Part shown: positions 11,697 to 23,092 of the stretch, piece by piece
Position numbering within the stretch: position 1 is the first letter of the stretch
Layout of the letters: each line of letters opens with the position of its first letter
Origin: Euborellia annulipes
Taxonomy: Eukaryota > Arthropoda > Insecta > Dermaptera > Anisolabididae
NCBI GenBank assembly: GCA_023213315.1
Contig: JAKCPI010015491.1
Location: 1 to 64,000, forward strand
Reading direction: 5' to 3'
DNA length: 64,000 nucleotides
Notes under the pieces: generated by a model
What the model was told of the DNA's origin: nothing
Database searches by the model: none
Seen by the model: only the letters and a program-made list of their open reading frames with translations
Position numbers and translations under genes: made by a program

Positions 11697-14600
11697 GTGA
11701 GATGAGAATATCGCCCTTTAAAATACACTTCAGATTAACCCACTTATTTATAATTTAATTTTCCTAATTTAATTACTTATATTTTCCACTTAAAAAGAAA
11801 TTAAGAATGTGAATCAGAACGATAATTCATTAATTTCTCTTCTCTTTAAGTAAGTACGGTACTTTAAAATATATATATATTCTTTGTGATATCATATTCT
11901 CTGAATTTAATAAAAATGGATTATTCCTTAATTTAACATTTATTTGATTTGATTTGATTCATATTAAAAGTGAAAAAGAGTTTTTTCTTGGTATACAAAC
12001 AATTCACAATTCTTCCCTTAAAGTTTTTGACACTTTGTGTTATTAAATTTTTTGAAATAGGAAATTTAGATTGATTTTTATCATATAAAAGTCAAATCTA
12101 ATCCAAAAAGACTTGGCCAAAGGAATAAATTTTATTATTAATAAACATCAGTTTCAAAAAAGCAATTAACAAATAATGCCTCTGTCACAAATTATGCTAT
12201 GCGTTTGTGTTTGAAATCCTTTGAAATGTAATAAAGACATTGAATTTCTATCAATCTACTTATTTGATATATTGATTTTAATAAACACGGATCCCAAATA
12301 ATAATAATAATGAATTATTATACTTTCACAGATAGCTATTGTCAAAACAAATTTTGACATTTTATTACTGTCAGTTAAAAAAAGAAAAAAGAGCAGAAAA
12401 ATAAAATCACTTCATTCATTGAGAAGAAAATAGAATTAAAGAAAATAGTGAATTTGTATATAAGAATAGACCAAATAACAATTGAACTTGTACAATAATT
12501 CAATGGAATTATACAATTCTAGATATCTTTGACCAGCTCAGTTTATTTCTGGCTTTAACTGCGATAAGAACTCTAAAATTCCATTGCGTTGGTCACAAGT
12601 CAATTTTTTTTTTTGTCTCGTCTTAAACGAATATTTTCTTTAATTATATGTCCTTTTCTGACAGAAACAAAATTTGTTCTGGCCACAGCCAAAAAAAGTA
12701 AAAATAAATTATTTTTATCAATGGTGGAAACTCAATAACTTCAAATATATCTTAATTTGGTCCAGAGAGGGAACTTTTTTATTTATCTCTTAGATATATG
12801 AAGACCTGATGTAAATTTTGATCTAAGTGTCATTTTTTCAATTTTTAAGTTATAACCGGAATTATGACTTATGGGCCAAGACACTTGATATATATTCTGA
12901 TCCAATCCCGTCATTACCATCAAAATGCGTGAGCACATAAAAAAAAAAGAGAAAAACATCATTATCTCAAAATTTTGAAAAGGTAATAACTTCAGGTCTT
13001 CATATATATATATTCTATGTATTTGAGGAGGCTCATGGCTAATCGGCTAAGCTGCGGATTCTAAAGTTGCTAACAACTCGGGATCAAATCCCATTAGCCG
13101 TGAAAATTTTCAAACATTGCCATTGTCTCCTTCGTCTCTCTGTTATTGGAGTTAAACTCTGTTGAGAGATTGAAGAAAAATAAATAAACTCAAAATAAAT
13201 TTAAAAAAATATATATATAAGGAAAGGTGTATGCTTGTTTCTTGGCAGTGAGAAAAATAACTGTGTGTGTGTTTTCTCGGAATATTTCCAAGGCGTTTAT
13301 TAGCAATTCTTCATCAGCGTCTGACTAATGCCACATACAAGTTATAATTTTCGGAGCGAAACGTTAGATTGGCAGGTCCATGCATTACAACCAGCTGTCT
13401 CGAGCAATAAGGCTAACGTCAAGCCAAGAAACAAGCATACACCTTTCCTTATTTAAACAACTTTGCACGCCACATCCATTCCCAAATATATACCTTAATC
13501 CTATCATGTAGACCCAAAGTAAAAATATTATTTATTAATGATTTAAATAAGTTTCTATCGGACTGACTTGAGATTCATTCTCTCAAAAATATCCATGCAA
13601 ATATTGCTTTAAAAATTACTCATTCCTATTTCTAATACAACTTTTTCAATACTATTAACTTTTCTTTAAAGCCTTTCTCTGTTCTTTTCCCACTTTGCAT
13701 GACCAATAAGCCTCTAAGAAAAGGGATAGTTTTTGAATTGTGTGTTTTTTTAGCTGGCTCCCAATTCGATTACGACCAAGTGCCGAGAGTCTCGTCTTCC
13801 TTGTCAGTGACTACACTTGACATCGTTATGCAGACACCCTGTTCACCTGCTATGTCAACATTAACTCTTACACCTGGAAGAACTCGGGATATTGATCAAG
13901 ATATGCAGGCGTTACGTCTCTCCAGACAAGATAATCCCTTTCTCCAGGTATTCCTTCATAAATGAAATTGTGATTGGAATTAAATTAAAACACATCCATG
14001 CGTTTTTACATGTGATTATTTCATTGTGAAGATGTAAATTTTTAATGAAATTCTAAACAAAATTTTCCATTCAATTTTTTTTTTTTAAGCAATGAATTAA
14101 TCACATGTGAATTTGCTCCACAGCAAGGTAAGAAAAAGTTGGCGATCATCACACTATAATTTTTTTTTGATAAAATTGGAATAATCTAAAAAAGTACATC
14201 TGTAAAATAATAGTACCAAGGACGAGACCTAGCTTATATACAGGGTGGCGCAGGGAAAAGGGAAATTTCGAAATAACGTAATTTCTACGAATAAATTCAT
14301 AAAACTAATAATTTATTAATGAAAGTGCATGTATTTATGCATTTAAAATCAAAATGTCCAAAAGTGTCTCTAAGTGTGGCTAAAATCAATAAGGACGCGA
14401 ATTTCCTTGGTAACATATGGATATCAGATCCCCTGATCTTGGTGTGTGCGACTTCTTCCTGTGGGGATATCTTAAAGGCAAGGTGTACCGTAGACGTCCT
14501 GCAACAATCCATGAACTGAAGGAGAACATTAGAATCGAAATCACTGCCATTCCCCAAGATTTGCTGCACCGCGCATTCCAGAGTTTTCATAACAGGCTGT

Positions 14601-17600
14601 TAAAATACATAAATGGCATGCTGAATACATGCACTTTCATTAATAAATTACTAGTTTTATGAATTTATCTTGGAAATTACGTTATTTCCCGTTTCCCTGC
14701 GCCACCCTGTATATATATATATATATATATATATAAATGTATATTGCTCGTTTAATTGTATGAATTTGTATTGCTCTGGCTTGAAACGAACCTCTAACAC
14801 TTTTAATAAAAAGCGAGATCTCTTATCTTAACCTCTGTGTTAAAGCCCAGGGCAAAATTTATTTTTTCTTATCTTTTATTTTTCAATCTTAGACCATTCC
14901 CTCAATTTCTAATTTGTTTAATTTTTATTTTGTAATTGTGCTAAAATTTTTTTTCACTTTTTTGGACTAAGTTTGTTGCCCTTAGGCTGAACGCACACCG
15001 ATCGAGCAAAAACGTTTTCGAACAAAATGTTTTGTTTTGTCCACGAGCAAAACCTTTTGCTCGATCCCAAGAATGTCTAAGGTCACACCGAACGAGCAAA
15101 ATGTTTTACCATCGAGCATTTTCCTTACCAAATAAATAAATAAGAATACCTGGACCCCCAATATGTAAATTAACAAATAATGAGTATTGTTTAGTCTTAT
15201 ATGGCCTGAGTTGCCGACAAGCCTGTGTGTATGTGTGTGTGAATGGGTAAAAAGTGTGAGTGTTTTTAAAAATACAAAAAAAAAATTATTTTGCTTCCAG
15301 TAGACAGTTTGTTTCCAGTAATGTTTTGCTCGATGCCAACGCACACCGAACGAGCAAAAACGTTTTCGAACAAAACATTTTGTTCGTTGATGTCGAATCA
15401 TGTCCGATTGTGTTTTGTCTCTTCAGTGTGTGTTGACCGATAGAAAAGCATTGAAAAAACAGTTTTAGGCAAAAACGTTTTTGCTCGTTCGGTGTGCGTT
15501 CAGCCTAAGGCGTTTAGATTGCCAACTTTTTACTAAAAAATATTCATGCTAACGCGTGGTACAACTGGTACAAGTGGTACAACTTGCGCTTAAATATAAG
15601 AATAACAATCAGTTATTATTAGTTTAAAAAAAAAAAAAAAAACATTCAATTAAACAATAACACACTACTGTCGACAATCGTTAAATTAAATACGCTCATC
15701 GCGAACGATGTAATATAACATCTGTATTTCTGGATTCATTAAAAATTAGACACATGATATATGAAATTTATTATTGCAATTCGTCTATACTACCCCCCAG
15801 GGCGTGTAAGCAAAAAATGCGTCGGGGCGCTTCCGTATAAGGGTGCCATAATTTACGCAATATTCAACTCCCTGGACCTCCTTGCTCGCCTTGGGTGAGC
15901 AAATTCCTGCCATTCCGGGGCGTAAAAAAAATTCCGTGATCCTATAAAAAAAGGTAAAATTATTTTCATGAGAGGGGGAAAATTTTCCGCCGAAGGCGAG
16001 CAATTGCAAAATTTTAAAGTCTCATGCACTAGGTAGATATATTCTTGGTTTAAATTTTACATACTTAGTGAAGAGGTAAAATATATACTTAATTTATTCT
16101 GTTCTATTTGTAAAATACATCATTGTAAAAATTTGTAATTGTATTCCAGTTAATGTGGCTCTGATGAAGGCGTTATTTCGCCGAAACAAGTGATTTTTGC
16201 GCAAACTTGTTAGCCTCTATACCCTCTGAAATAAAGAAAAATATATATATATAAATTATAATTGTCATCTTTTTATTAAACCAAGAATATACCTACCTAG
16301 TGCATGAGATTTTAATACATAATACTGGTTCACACTAAAATAATCGTAAAATTTTAAAGTTCTAAGGCGTCAATTACTGTGTACTGTTCTGCATCGGGGC
16401 GCCAAAATCCTAGGACCGGCATTGCTACTACCTCCCTAAAATATTTACTATTCTTCCTGAAACACCCTGTATAATTGTAGATACATTGGTGAACACATAT
16501 TAATATATAATAATAATATTCTCTAAGAGGTACCCCAAAAGCTTGCCCTTTTTTCGTGAAATAATACAATTTTTCTTTCAGGTCCTTGCAAGCAGAGAGA
16601 GTTTAGTTGACTCAATGGAAGAATCTGAATCTGACGATGCCAACCTCATGTCACAAGTAATGCCAATCAATTTTAAAATATGTTTTTTTATTAACAGTCG
16701 ACTTTAAAATGAAATATTTTATATTTTCAGGAATTCCCTTCTGAATGTGACGTCGATCCGTTGACATTGCCTGAAATACACGAACACATGATTCGTAGTC
16801 CACCGCCAATTACTTGGCCTAAATCTCCAAATTTTAAAATATTTCGCTTTCCTATGCAAAATAATGATTTTGATTCAAGCCAGGTAAATATTTTAGTTTT
16901 ATCAGATTGACCTCTTTGTTTGTCCTTTGCTCATCATCATTAAACTCAAAATCTTATATATACTCTTAAGAGACTGACATTTTTAAAAAATAACTTGATT
17001 CACTTCTTAGCCTTCGAAATTTCTGAGTTACTTTTTAGGAAATCTAATAAATTTAATTATATATATGGACCCTGTTATGCATTAGTGTGTCATATCAGTA
17101 TTTTTTATGAAATATGTCCTAAAAAAATTTATATTTATTGTTACTTGCACAATTGACAAAAAAAAATTATATATTATATAATCCAATGAAAACAAAAAAC
17201 TTTAATGTTAATTTTGTCAAAACTCGGTAGCTGGCGCTTGACAGGGTCCATACATATATTCATGTTGTAAACTTTCCTATTAACTTTTTGAGTGCTCTTC
17301 CGTCTCTCCAAATACTCAAGGACTCAATGGGCAAGTTTTTTTTTTTTTTTTTTAATTAAGGTCTTTTTCGGAATCGAAGACCCTTTAGACCCCCTCTCTA
17401 TTTATTTAAATTGATTTGTAGGAAATTCAATTTAAATAAATTTTGTCGCCTGAAACGGTATGCGAACCCGCGACATTTAGTACAAAAGGCAGGACGCTAA
17501 CCCCTATACCTAGCCTTGAGGGCTCAATTGGCAATAAATATTAATTAAAACTCTATATTTACTATATTTACTTCATTGTCTTGAATTTAATATGTTATAT

Positions 17601-20600
17601 TATATTTAACAAGACTGTGAGTGTTTTTTTATTGACGAGGCCAAACATCCCATGGCCCCCGGGAATCGAACCCAGGATCTCCGCCTTTCCGGGGCATAGG
17701 CGTCCTGTCCATTGCACCAGGCCACCGGACCCTCGACCTGCATCAATAAAACTCACTTCCCCTTATATGCAGTTAGTCTTTCAAGTCACTAACTAGTAAC
17801 GAAAACGTGAAAAACTTTAAAGAAAAATTTTTCACTTTTATATTATATATAGGCCTAGTTTATTATTTATCATTTTTTAATTGCCTACATATATATATAA
17901 TGAAATATATTTATATGGGGAATAAGTTCGTAGCGTTTTTATATTTTCTTTTGTTTTACAACGATTTTTTTGCTGTTTGACAAAATGTATCTTCGAAAAA
18001 ACTGTGCTAATCGTCTTTCCGCCAAAGCCGAGAGTCAAACCTGACCTCCATCCAAAGAAGATCACGATCTGCGTTTGGTTGGCCTGAGAGGTGCAATGGG
18101 AAATGTTTGAAAGGTCAACAAGGAGCTCTGCATAGCCCAGCTACTCCGCGTGAAAGAGCCTATTTGACTGTAAAGACAGAATCATACTCCTTCATGACAA
18201 CGCCAGGCCCCATGTTGCACAAGTCGTCAAAGCCGCACTCCAAGAGCTCAAATATATATAAGTCCTTCAGCATCTGCCGTACTTTTCGGACCTTACATCG
18301 ACGGATTACCATCTTTTCCGCTCCCTGACCGTATGAGGGGCTTTACTTTCGACAATGAAGAGGACCTTAAAAACTGGCTCAACGACTTCTTCGATACCAG
18401 ACCGGGCGATTTCTGGTATTGACAAATTGGTCGAGAGGTGGGAGGAGATAGTAAACAGCAACAGCGAATACATAATTGATTAATTTATTGTTTAAATCAA
18501 AGTCTTTGATAAAACGCTACGAACTTATTCCCCAACCCAATATATGTTTGAGTAAAAACGAAACGTCTCCTTATGCATTTGGCAAATGGTCTTAAAAGCA
18601 TTTCCCCCTTTATTTTGAATTTTTTTTTGTTTGGTTCATTCAAATTAATTACTGGATATTTTTTTTTTTATTGAAACTGAGTTATTAACTTGCTGAATTC
18701 AATAGTAATGTTTACTTTTATTAAAAAATATTTTTGAAAAAAATGGGTTGGTCGTAAAAGTATTTCCATCACTGTATATATATGTATATAATTGAATAAT
18801 AGAAAATGGCTGTAGCTGATATGTTTAATAGGGAAGAGGATGCAGCCAAATAATTGAGCCTCTATTTAGTAATAAAGACTCTTTATTGGGACGTTTCGGC
18901 CGGGATCAACCCTGCCATCTTCAGCCTTCAAAGAGCATATTTAAATTTTATATATATAAATAGAGTTGTCATTAGTTAATAATACAAGTTGTTTGCATTT
19001 TTTGTCCAATGAATGTAATATTTCTTAAAAAGTGATAGCATGAAGGTCAAGCTTATAATAATATATATATATATATATATATAATATCTTCAGAAATGCA
19101 TAGTTGAAACGCTCAATAAGAATCAATCGATTAATTCTCGTTGACCAGAAGTCTAAACACCATCCTAGGTCAAGTAGAACTTAATAAAATAGATTTGGCT
19201 GCAAAATCTTTTTTTTTTTTTACTCCGCCTCAACTCGATCACCATAAACTAAGACATCCTAACAAATATAAGATTAGTGACGTAATACTTCAATTGAAAC
19301 AAAAAAATAGGCACATTTCTTTAACTATTAATTTTATCAAAATTACTACAAAAATTGATTTTTTTCTCTTAACTTGAAATTCAATTATCACTTGAATCAT
19401 TTTTTCCCGTGTGATTATTATTATTATTTTTTTTTTAATATAATATTTTCGAAATTTGTATTTCCAATTTTAGAACGAAATTAAATAAAGTTTGTTTTTC
19501 TCTCTTTTTTTTTATGATCAAAGGAAAGCCTTCCTGTTTCACATGGTTGCTCGCCCAGACATAATCAACCGACGGAGGCAGCCACTCATGCATCGCCGGC
19601 AAATAATAAAATGTCTAAAGGTATTAACGAAAATTTTTTTTTTTTTCTTAGATTTAAACTATTCACCGTGGGCACTAGTTAAAACATTGTATCTATATAT
19701 ATATATATATATCAACTTCCACACAGATTCCAGGTTCAGGTAGATGGATTTTTCAATTTATAAATAAGGAAAACAAAATTTCTTTTATTTTTTATTAAAA
19801 TTTATTGGACAACTCAATGCGAAATCTAAGTTTCGTCTTATCAGACATCATCAGGGCCTGCAATAGCGAGTGCAAAATGCAGTCATACTTGACTCGTTCT
19901 GTCTACTCCGTCAATGGTTTCCAGTGGCTTCTAACTATTCTTGTTGGAAAATTTGGGAGAACTATTAAGGTTCTTAGGATAACGACCACCAATTGTTGCA
20001 GAAGTGGAAATTCTATAGGATCACAGATCTCATTTGTGGGATTGACCCACCAGAAAGTTTTTAAACAAGTCATTTATATCAAACTATATAAACACTCCGC
20101 GTCAAAAAAAAAAAAAACGTAACACTTTCCTTCTTAAAAAGACCTTTTCTAATCTATTGTACCTTTATTTTATTTAAATTCTTTTCATTGATTAAAATGA
20201 TTTGTATTTGTGTTAAATATACTTAGAAATATATAAGATATTTCATTTTAAATGTTTCTTAAATTAGAGTATCATTAAGGTAGATCAGAATAGGTCTTCT
20301 TAGGCTGAACGCACACCAATTGAGCAAAAACGTTTTTGTCTAATCGTGCCTAAAACTGTTTTTTTAATACTTTTCTATGGGTCGAGGAGGCAAAACACAT
20401 TCTACTCTTCATAAAACACATTTGAGCATGATTCGACATCAGTGAACAAAATGTTTTGCCATTGAGCTTTTTGCTCAATCGGTGTACGTTGGCATTGAAC
20501 AAAAACGTTTTGCTCTTGGACAGCCTTAATAAGAAACAAAATATTACGTTTTTTTTTTTGAAACGCAATGTATATATATATATTTACTTTAAATATCACC

Positions 20601-20779
20601 TGACAACAGTCTAGAAATCCTAAAGCACTACCCAATATTTTTACTTTTTTTTTTACTTTTAAGAAAAATGATTTTCTAATTTAATGTTTCTAGATCGTAT
20701 GTCGAGCAGTTCGATTTTCGTCCCTCCTACAAGCCATCCATCAGCAAGAGCAGCGCGCACTCAACAACCCAGGTCTTGA
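11610..20779 (+). CDS. Unrecognised gene, 3' portion (6 exons, disordered tail)
   Basis: Six plus-strand exons (11610-11696, 13754-13947, 16582-16656, 16731-16883, 19524-19620, 20694-20779) have good splice signals and chain in phase into about 230 residues ending at TGA. The sequence is rich in Ser, Pro, Asp and Glu (e.g. ESLVDSMEESESDDANLMSQ), with no domain, membrane segment or cysteine pattern I can name. It looks like the cytoplasmic or regulatory tail of a larger protein whose body lies upstream, probably outside the window. Introns are full of transposons. The family is unknown; the exon chain itself is fairly secure until its last two exons. Confidence 0.65.
13219..13452. mobile_element. 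Inverted-repeat element with hammerhead-like remnants
   Basis: Terminal repeats ggaaaggtgtatgcttgttt (13,221) and its complement (to about 13,450). The interior holds CTGATGA on the minus strand (13,317-13,311) and GAAACGTT on the plus strand (near 13,361), which do not form one motif. Confidence 0.5.
13754..13947 (+). CDS. Exon 2 of the unrecognised plus-strand gene
   Basis: Acceptor TTTTTTTAG, donor CCAG|GTATTC, 194 bases. It encodes 64 full codons including FDYDQVPRVSSSLSVTTLDI, MSTLTLTPGRTRDIDQDMQA and LRLSRQDNPFLQ. Several possible phosphorylation sites (SP, TP, RxxS) are visible. The base composition is clearly higher in GC than the surrounding intron, as expected for a real exon. Confidence 0.75.
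14241..14709 (+). mobile_element. Deleted Tc1/mariner-type element
   Basis: Ends CAGGGTGGCGCAGGGAAA and TTTCCCTGCGCCACCCTG with TA on both sides. Inside, frames near 14,417-14,660 (+) encode SPDLGVCDFFLWGYLKGKVY, matching the SPDLxPCDFFLWGxLK block of mariner-like transposases that holds the last catalytic Asp, then TIHELKENI. The rest of the transposase is gone; stops and frame changes mark it as dead. Confidence 0.85.
14980..15510. mobile_element. MITE (CCTTAGGCTGAACGCACACC family), copy 1
   Basis: Inverted ends ccttaggctgaacgcacacc / ggtgtgcgttcagcctaagg with subterminal gagcaaaacgtttt repeats. Its interior (15,120-15,270) is related, in reverse, to 46,570-46,710. Copy 2 lies at 20,299-20,531. 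PIF/Harbinger-like ends are possible, not proven. Confidence 0.75.
16012..16320. mobile_element. Palindromic hammerhead-bearing element
   Basis: About 45 bases at 16,012-16,058 (around cactaggtagatatattctt) recur inverted at 16,276-16,320, with the complete hammerhead-like motif between them. It is probably a Penelope-derived non-coding unit, by analogy with the tail at 4.8-6.05 kb. Confidence 0.6.
16157..16215 (+). ncRNA. Complete three-helix hammerhead-ribozyme-like motif
   Basis: Helix I is GGCT (16,157-16,160) with AGCC (16,212-16,215). The core CTGATGA is at 16,161-16,167, then one extra A. Helix II is GGCG/CGCC around TTATTT. GAAA lies at 16,83-86 of that block (16,183-16,186). Helix III is CAAGT (16,187-16,191) with ACTTG (16,205-16,209), followed by T, T and the predicted cleavage after 16,211 (GTT). 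This type I layout has all conserved core bases and is the best ribozyme candidate in the window. Confidence 0.78.
16582..16656 (+). CDS. Exon 3 of the unrecognised plus-strand gene
   Basis: Acceptor TTTCTTTCAG, donor CAA|GTAATG, exactly 25 codons in phase 0. It encodes VLASRESLVDSMEESESDDA and NLMSQ, an acidic Ser-rich helix-like segment. Confidence 0.75.
16731..16883 (+). CDS. Exon 4 of the unrecognised plus-strand gene
   Basis: Acceptor ATATTTTCAG, donor CCAG|GTAAAT, exactly 51 codons in phase 0. It encodes EFPSECDVDPLTLPEIHEHM, then IRSPPPITWPKSPNFKIFRF and PMQNNDFDSSQ. The PPPITWPKSPNFKIFRF segment is the most protein-like and the best query for a homology search. Confidence 0.78.
17640..17730 (-). 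repeat. tRNA-derived SINE-like sequence
   Basis: The minus strand reads an A-box-like TGGCCTGGTGCAATGG, then a perfect B box GGTTCGATTCC with T stem CTGGG/CCCGG and partial acceptor pairing GGTCC/GGGCC. Degenerate anticodon arm. Confidence 0.55.
17917..18533 (+). mobile_element. Deleted mariner element
   Basis: Ends GGGGAATAAGTTCGTAGCGT and ACGCTACGAACTTATTCCCC, very long inverted repeats. The interior (about 18,000-18,483, +) encodes, in shifting frames, GGLRGAMG, DRMRGFTFDNEEDLKNWLND and FFDTRPGDFW, the C-terminal part of a mariner transposase. N-terminal half lost. Confidence 0.87.
18888..18927 (-). ncRNA. Hammerhead-like motif
   Basis: On the minus strand CTGAAGA (18,924-18,918), extra T, helix II of GGC and GGG pairing with CCC and GCC, then GAAAC (18,897-18,893) and GTC. 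It lies in a repeat whose left part (about 18,805-18,880, aatagggaagaggatgcagc) recurs at 39.6 and 40.67 kb. Confidence 0.65.
19524..19620 (+). CDS. Exon 5 of the unrecognised plus-strand gene (frame by phase)
   Basis: Acceptor GATCAAAG, donor AAAG|GTATTA, 97 bases. Phase from exon 4 gives ESLPVSHGCSPRHNQPTEAA and THASPANNKMSK. A second frame in the same exon (KAFLFHMVARPDIINRRRQP...) is also open, ends in phase 0 and would lead into a longer open frame in exon 6, but needs two bases upstream that exon 4 does not supply. Confidence 0.55.
19824..19860 (-). ncRNA. Hammerhead-like motif
   Basis: Minus strand CTGATGA (19,854-19,848), extra T, perfect helix II GTCT/AGAC with a four-base loop, then GAAAC (19,834-19,830). 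No helix III is seen next to it; the following bases are TTAG. Confidence 0.6.
20299..20531. mobile_element. MITE (CCTTAGGCTGAACGCACACC family), copy 2
   Basis: Left end ttaggctgaacgcacacc is good, right end (acagccttaa) eroded. It lies in the last intron of the plus-strand gene. Confidence 0.68.
20694..20779 (+). CDS. Terminal exon 6 of the unrecognised plus-strand gene
   Basis: Acceptor TGTTTCTAG. In the phase-consistent frame it encodes RMSSSSIFVPPTSHPSARAA and RTQQPRS, then TGA at 20,777-20,779. In the other frame the exon is open to a good donor (TTTAA|GTAAGC near 20,799), reading IVCRAVRFSSLLQAIHQQEQ and onward. If that donor is used the gene would continue beyond, but I saw no further exon up to the 24 kb repeats. 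Confidence 0.5.
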
Positions 20780-21898
20780 GCCATTAGCATTTCATTTAAG
20801 TAAGCAATTGTTTGTTTTTGTTTTTTTTTTTTTTAATTTTTTAAAGACCATGTTCCGGGTTAGGGCAGGCCCCTAACTTCCTATTTTTTCTATAAGTCTA
20901 GTCGCTCGCTCGCTCACCCCAAATTTATTTTTTGCCAAGGGAACGAGATAAATGAAAATATATTTCCTCACTTTATCATATCTAAAATATAAAAAAAAAA
21001 AGGAAATTTTTTCATTTATTTATAGAGCAAGAAAAAAAAGAAATTTTAAATGGATGCATTCCTTTAACAAAAATAAAATAAGCCAAAGATAATCAACAAA
21101 AAAAAAAAACGAAATCAAAAATTTTTCTTTTATTTATTAAATCGATTTGAATTTTTTTTCTATTGCTCACTAGATAAGATAGTATTATTATTATTAATTG
21201 TATTTTGTTTATTAGAATTTTTGTTTTTTATTTGATTATTGGGTTATAATCATAATTTTATAGAGTTTATATTTTCTTGGACGATTTTTTTTGTTATTTA
21301 GCAAAATGTTCGAAAGTCTACATGCCATTTAAAAAAATTTTTTTTTTTTAATATTAGACTAGTAAAATGGAATTGTGAATCGGCAACAAAGCATTTTTGA
21401 GATCTGCCCCAAGTCATCGAGAGTAAAAAGGATGCCGAAATATCTGCGTCTTGTATGAAGATGATGCCATAGGGAGAAATGGTTTTCTAATGATCTGGTC
21501 GACATGCATCGAACTTCATATTTCAACGAAGACTCTCTCAAGACAGTTAGAATTCAATCTTTACAGCTAATTCTTGATGTTTTGTTCTTTCCCTGCCTGT
21601 CGCCTTTTTTGATCTTGACACAAGATTCACCCCAATGGCATCATCTCCGACCACGATGCAAATATTCCGAGCTGCTGAAATGAGAAAATGTCAAATATGC
21701 CTCCTCATAATCCGATAAAGATAAGATGTTAATTTATACTACCTAATAAATTAAAAAATTACAGAGTATTATCATATATATATTTGTATAAAATATTCAA
21801 CAAAAGGTGCATTTTATAGCTGGATAATCGTTAATAGATAAATAAAAGAATAGCAGCTAAAATTATTTCATTTATTGACGTTTCGATCTTGGTCAAGA

Positions 21899-21940
21899 GG
21901 GCTCTGAGGATGGTCTTGACCAAGACCGAAACGTCAGCCT
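21899..21940 (+). ncRNA. Hammerhead-like motif, strong helices I and II
   Basis: Helix I GGGCT/AGCCT (21,899-21,903 with 21,936-21,940), core CTGAGGA (21,904-21,910), extra T, helix II GGTCTTG/CAAGACC, GAAAC (21,928-21,932), GTC. Helix III would be the palindromic ACGT only, so an intermolecular dimer is needed. Confidence 0.7.
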
Positions 21941-21973
21941 AGCGGGTCAATAAATTAAATAATTTTAGTTGCT

Positions 21974-22015
21974 AGGCTGACGTTTCGGTCTTAGTCAAGA
22001 TCATTCTCAGAGCCC
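21974..22015 (-). ncRNA. Decayed hammerhead-like motif
   Basis: Minus-strand mirror of the 21.9 kb motif: the core reads CTGAGAA (22,010-22,004), losing the invariant G, while helix II and GAAACGTC remain. Likely inactive. Confidence 0.55.
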
Positions 22016-22290
22016 TCTTGACCAAGACCGAAACGTCAATAAATGAAATAATTTTACCTGCTATTCTTTTATTTACCTATTTAAAATATTCAACAGCACT
22101 ACCAAGGCTTAATCCATTTTACAAGCCAGAAATTTGAAAATATGAGCTTTTTAAGAAAATGTTTTTAACAATGGCTTGAAAATCACTTTCGAACATTTGA
22201 ACCAAATAACAAGAACAAAAGTCAAAATAAAAAAAAAACCTATGGAATTATGGTACAACACAGAAATATTAGTTTGATATTAAAAAACAA

Positions 22291-22333
<43 letters not shown>

Positions 22334-23021
22334 GAATTAATCATTTCACAAATTCTATTAGAATATTGTTAAACAAATTGAATTTGAAAAATAATTATCT
22401 ATATATATATATCGGACAAAAATTCTATTATCAAACTTAAATTATATATACAAACATATATTGAGTGGTTTTTAATTTATTTGTTAATTTTATAAAGAGA
22501 AATCTGATGTCTGTGTTATTGAAGCAAGAAAGTCTGGTTAAAAAAAAAACAAAACATTTAATGTAACATGTCTTATTATGTTCATTTATAAGCTGACACA
22601 TTGAATTGTTTTTTTTTTTTAACTTGCGATCTTTTTAGTTGTTTCATTCACCTTTGAATTCTGATTTTATAATTTATTTAATTTATTAAAATATATATTT
22701 TTTATTTTATTTTATTTAAAGACTTTTATATTAATTTTATTATATATAGAATTTTGTATTGTATAAGAAAGTAAAGGAAATTTAGAAGCGATTGTTATTT
22801 AAGTTAATATTATCTGACCATATTTATTAATAAATTGAAATATCTGACAAGAGGGTGGTGGGTTAATCGATTTTTTCAAACTCATAGGATTTGAAGATTA
22901 GTATCTTGACATCAGTTTCCTAAAGAAGTACGATGTACTACTCAGAAACACTCGAGAAAATCTACTTTGAAGATTTCCGAGTTCTACAAGTTTGAATAAT
23001 TTTGTTATATGTCAACATTGT

Positions 23022-23092
23022 CAGATAGCCGAGCCGGTAACGCTCCAGTCTTGTAAACAAGAAGTCCCTAGTTCGATTCTTGTTGAGGACTT
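23022..23092 (+). repeat. tRNA-Thr-like sequence (degenerate)
   Basis: GATAGCCGAGCCGGTAACGC (A-box region), CAGTCTTGTAAAC (Thr TGT anticodon-like loop) and AGTTCGATTCT (B box). Stem mismatches argue for a SINE or tRNA pseudogene. It lies inside the 22.85-24.37 kb inverted-repeat element. Confidence 0.5.

Larger units (their letters stand above)
21830..22080. mobile_element. Palindromic unit with four ribozyme-like half-sites
   Basis: GAAACGTC-type ends occur four times, two per strand (near 21,880, 21,928, 21,982 and 22,035), arranged symmetrically with the AT-rich arms (tttcatttattgacgtttc and its complement). A plus-strand core with helices I and II is intact at 21,899-21,940; its mirror at 21,974-22,015 has CTGAGAA in place of CTGAGGA. 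It looks like two tails joined head to head. Confidence 0.65.

Noticed and set aside
14982..15401. 139-codon minus-strand open frame
   Set aside because: It runs along the inverted ends of a MITE, and repeats such as KCFVRKRFCS come from its terminal repeats.
20350..20635. Overlapping minus-strand open frames
   Set aside because: Derived from the second copy of the same MITE.
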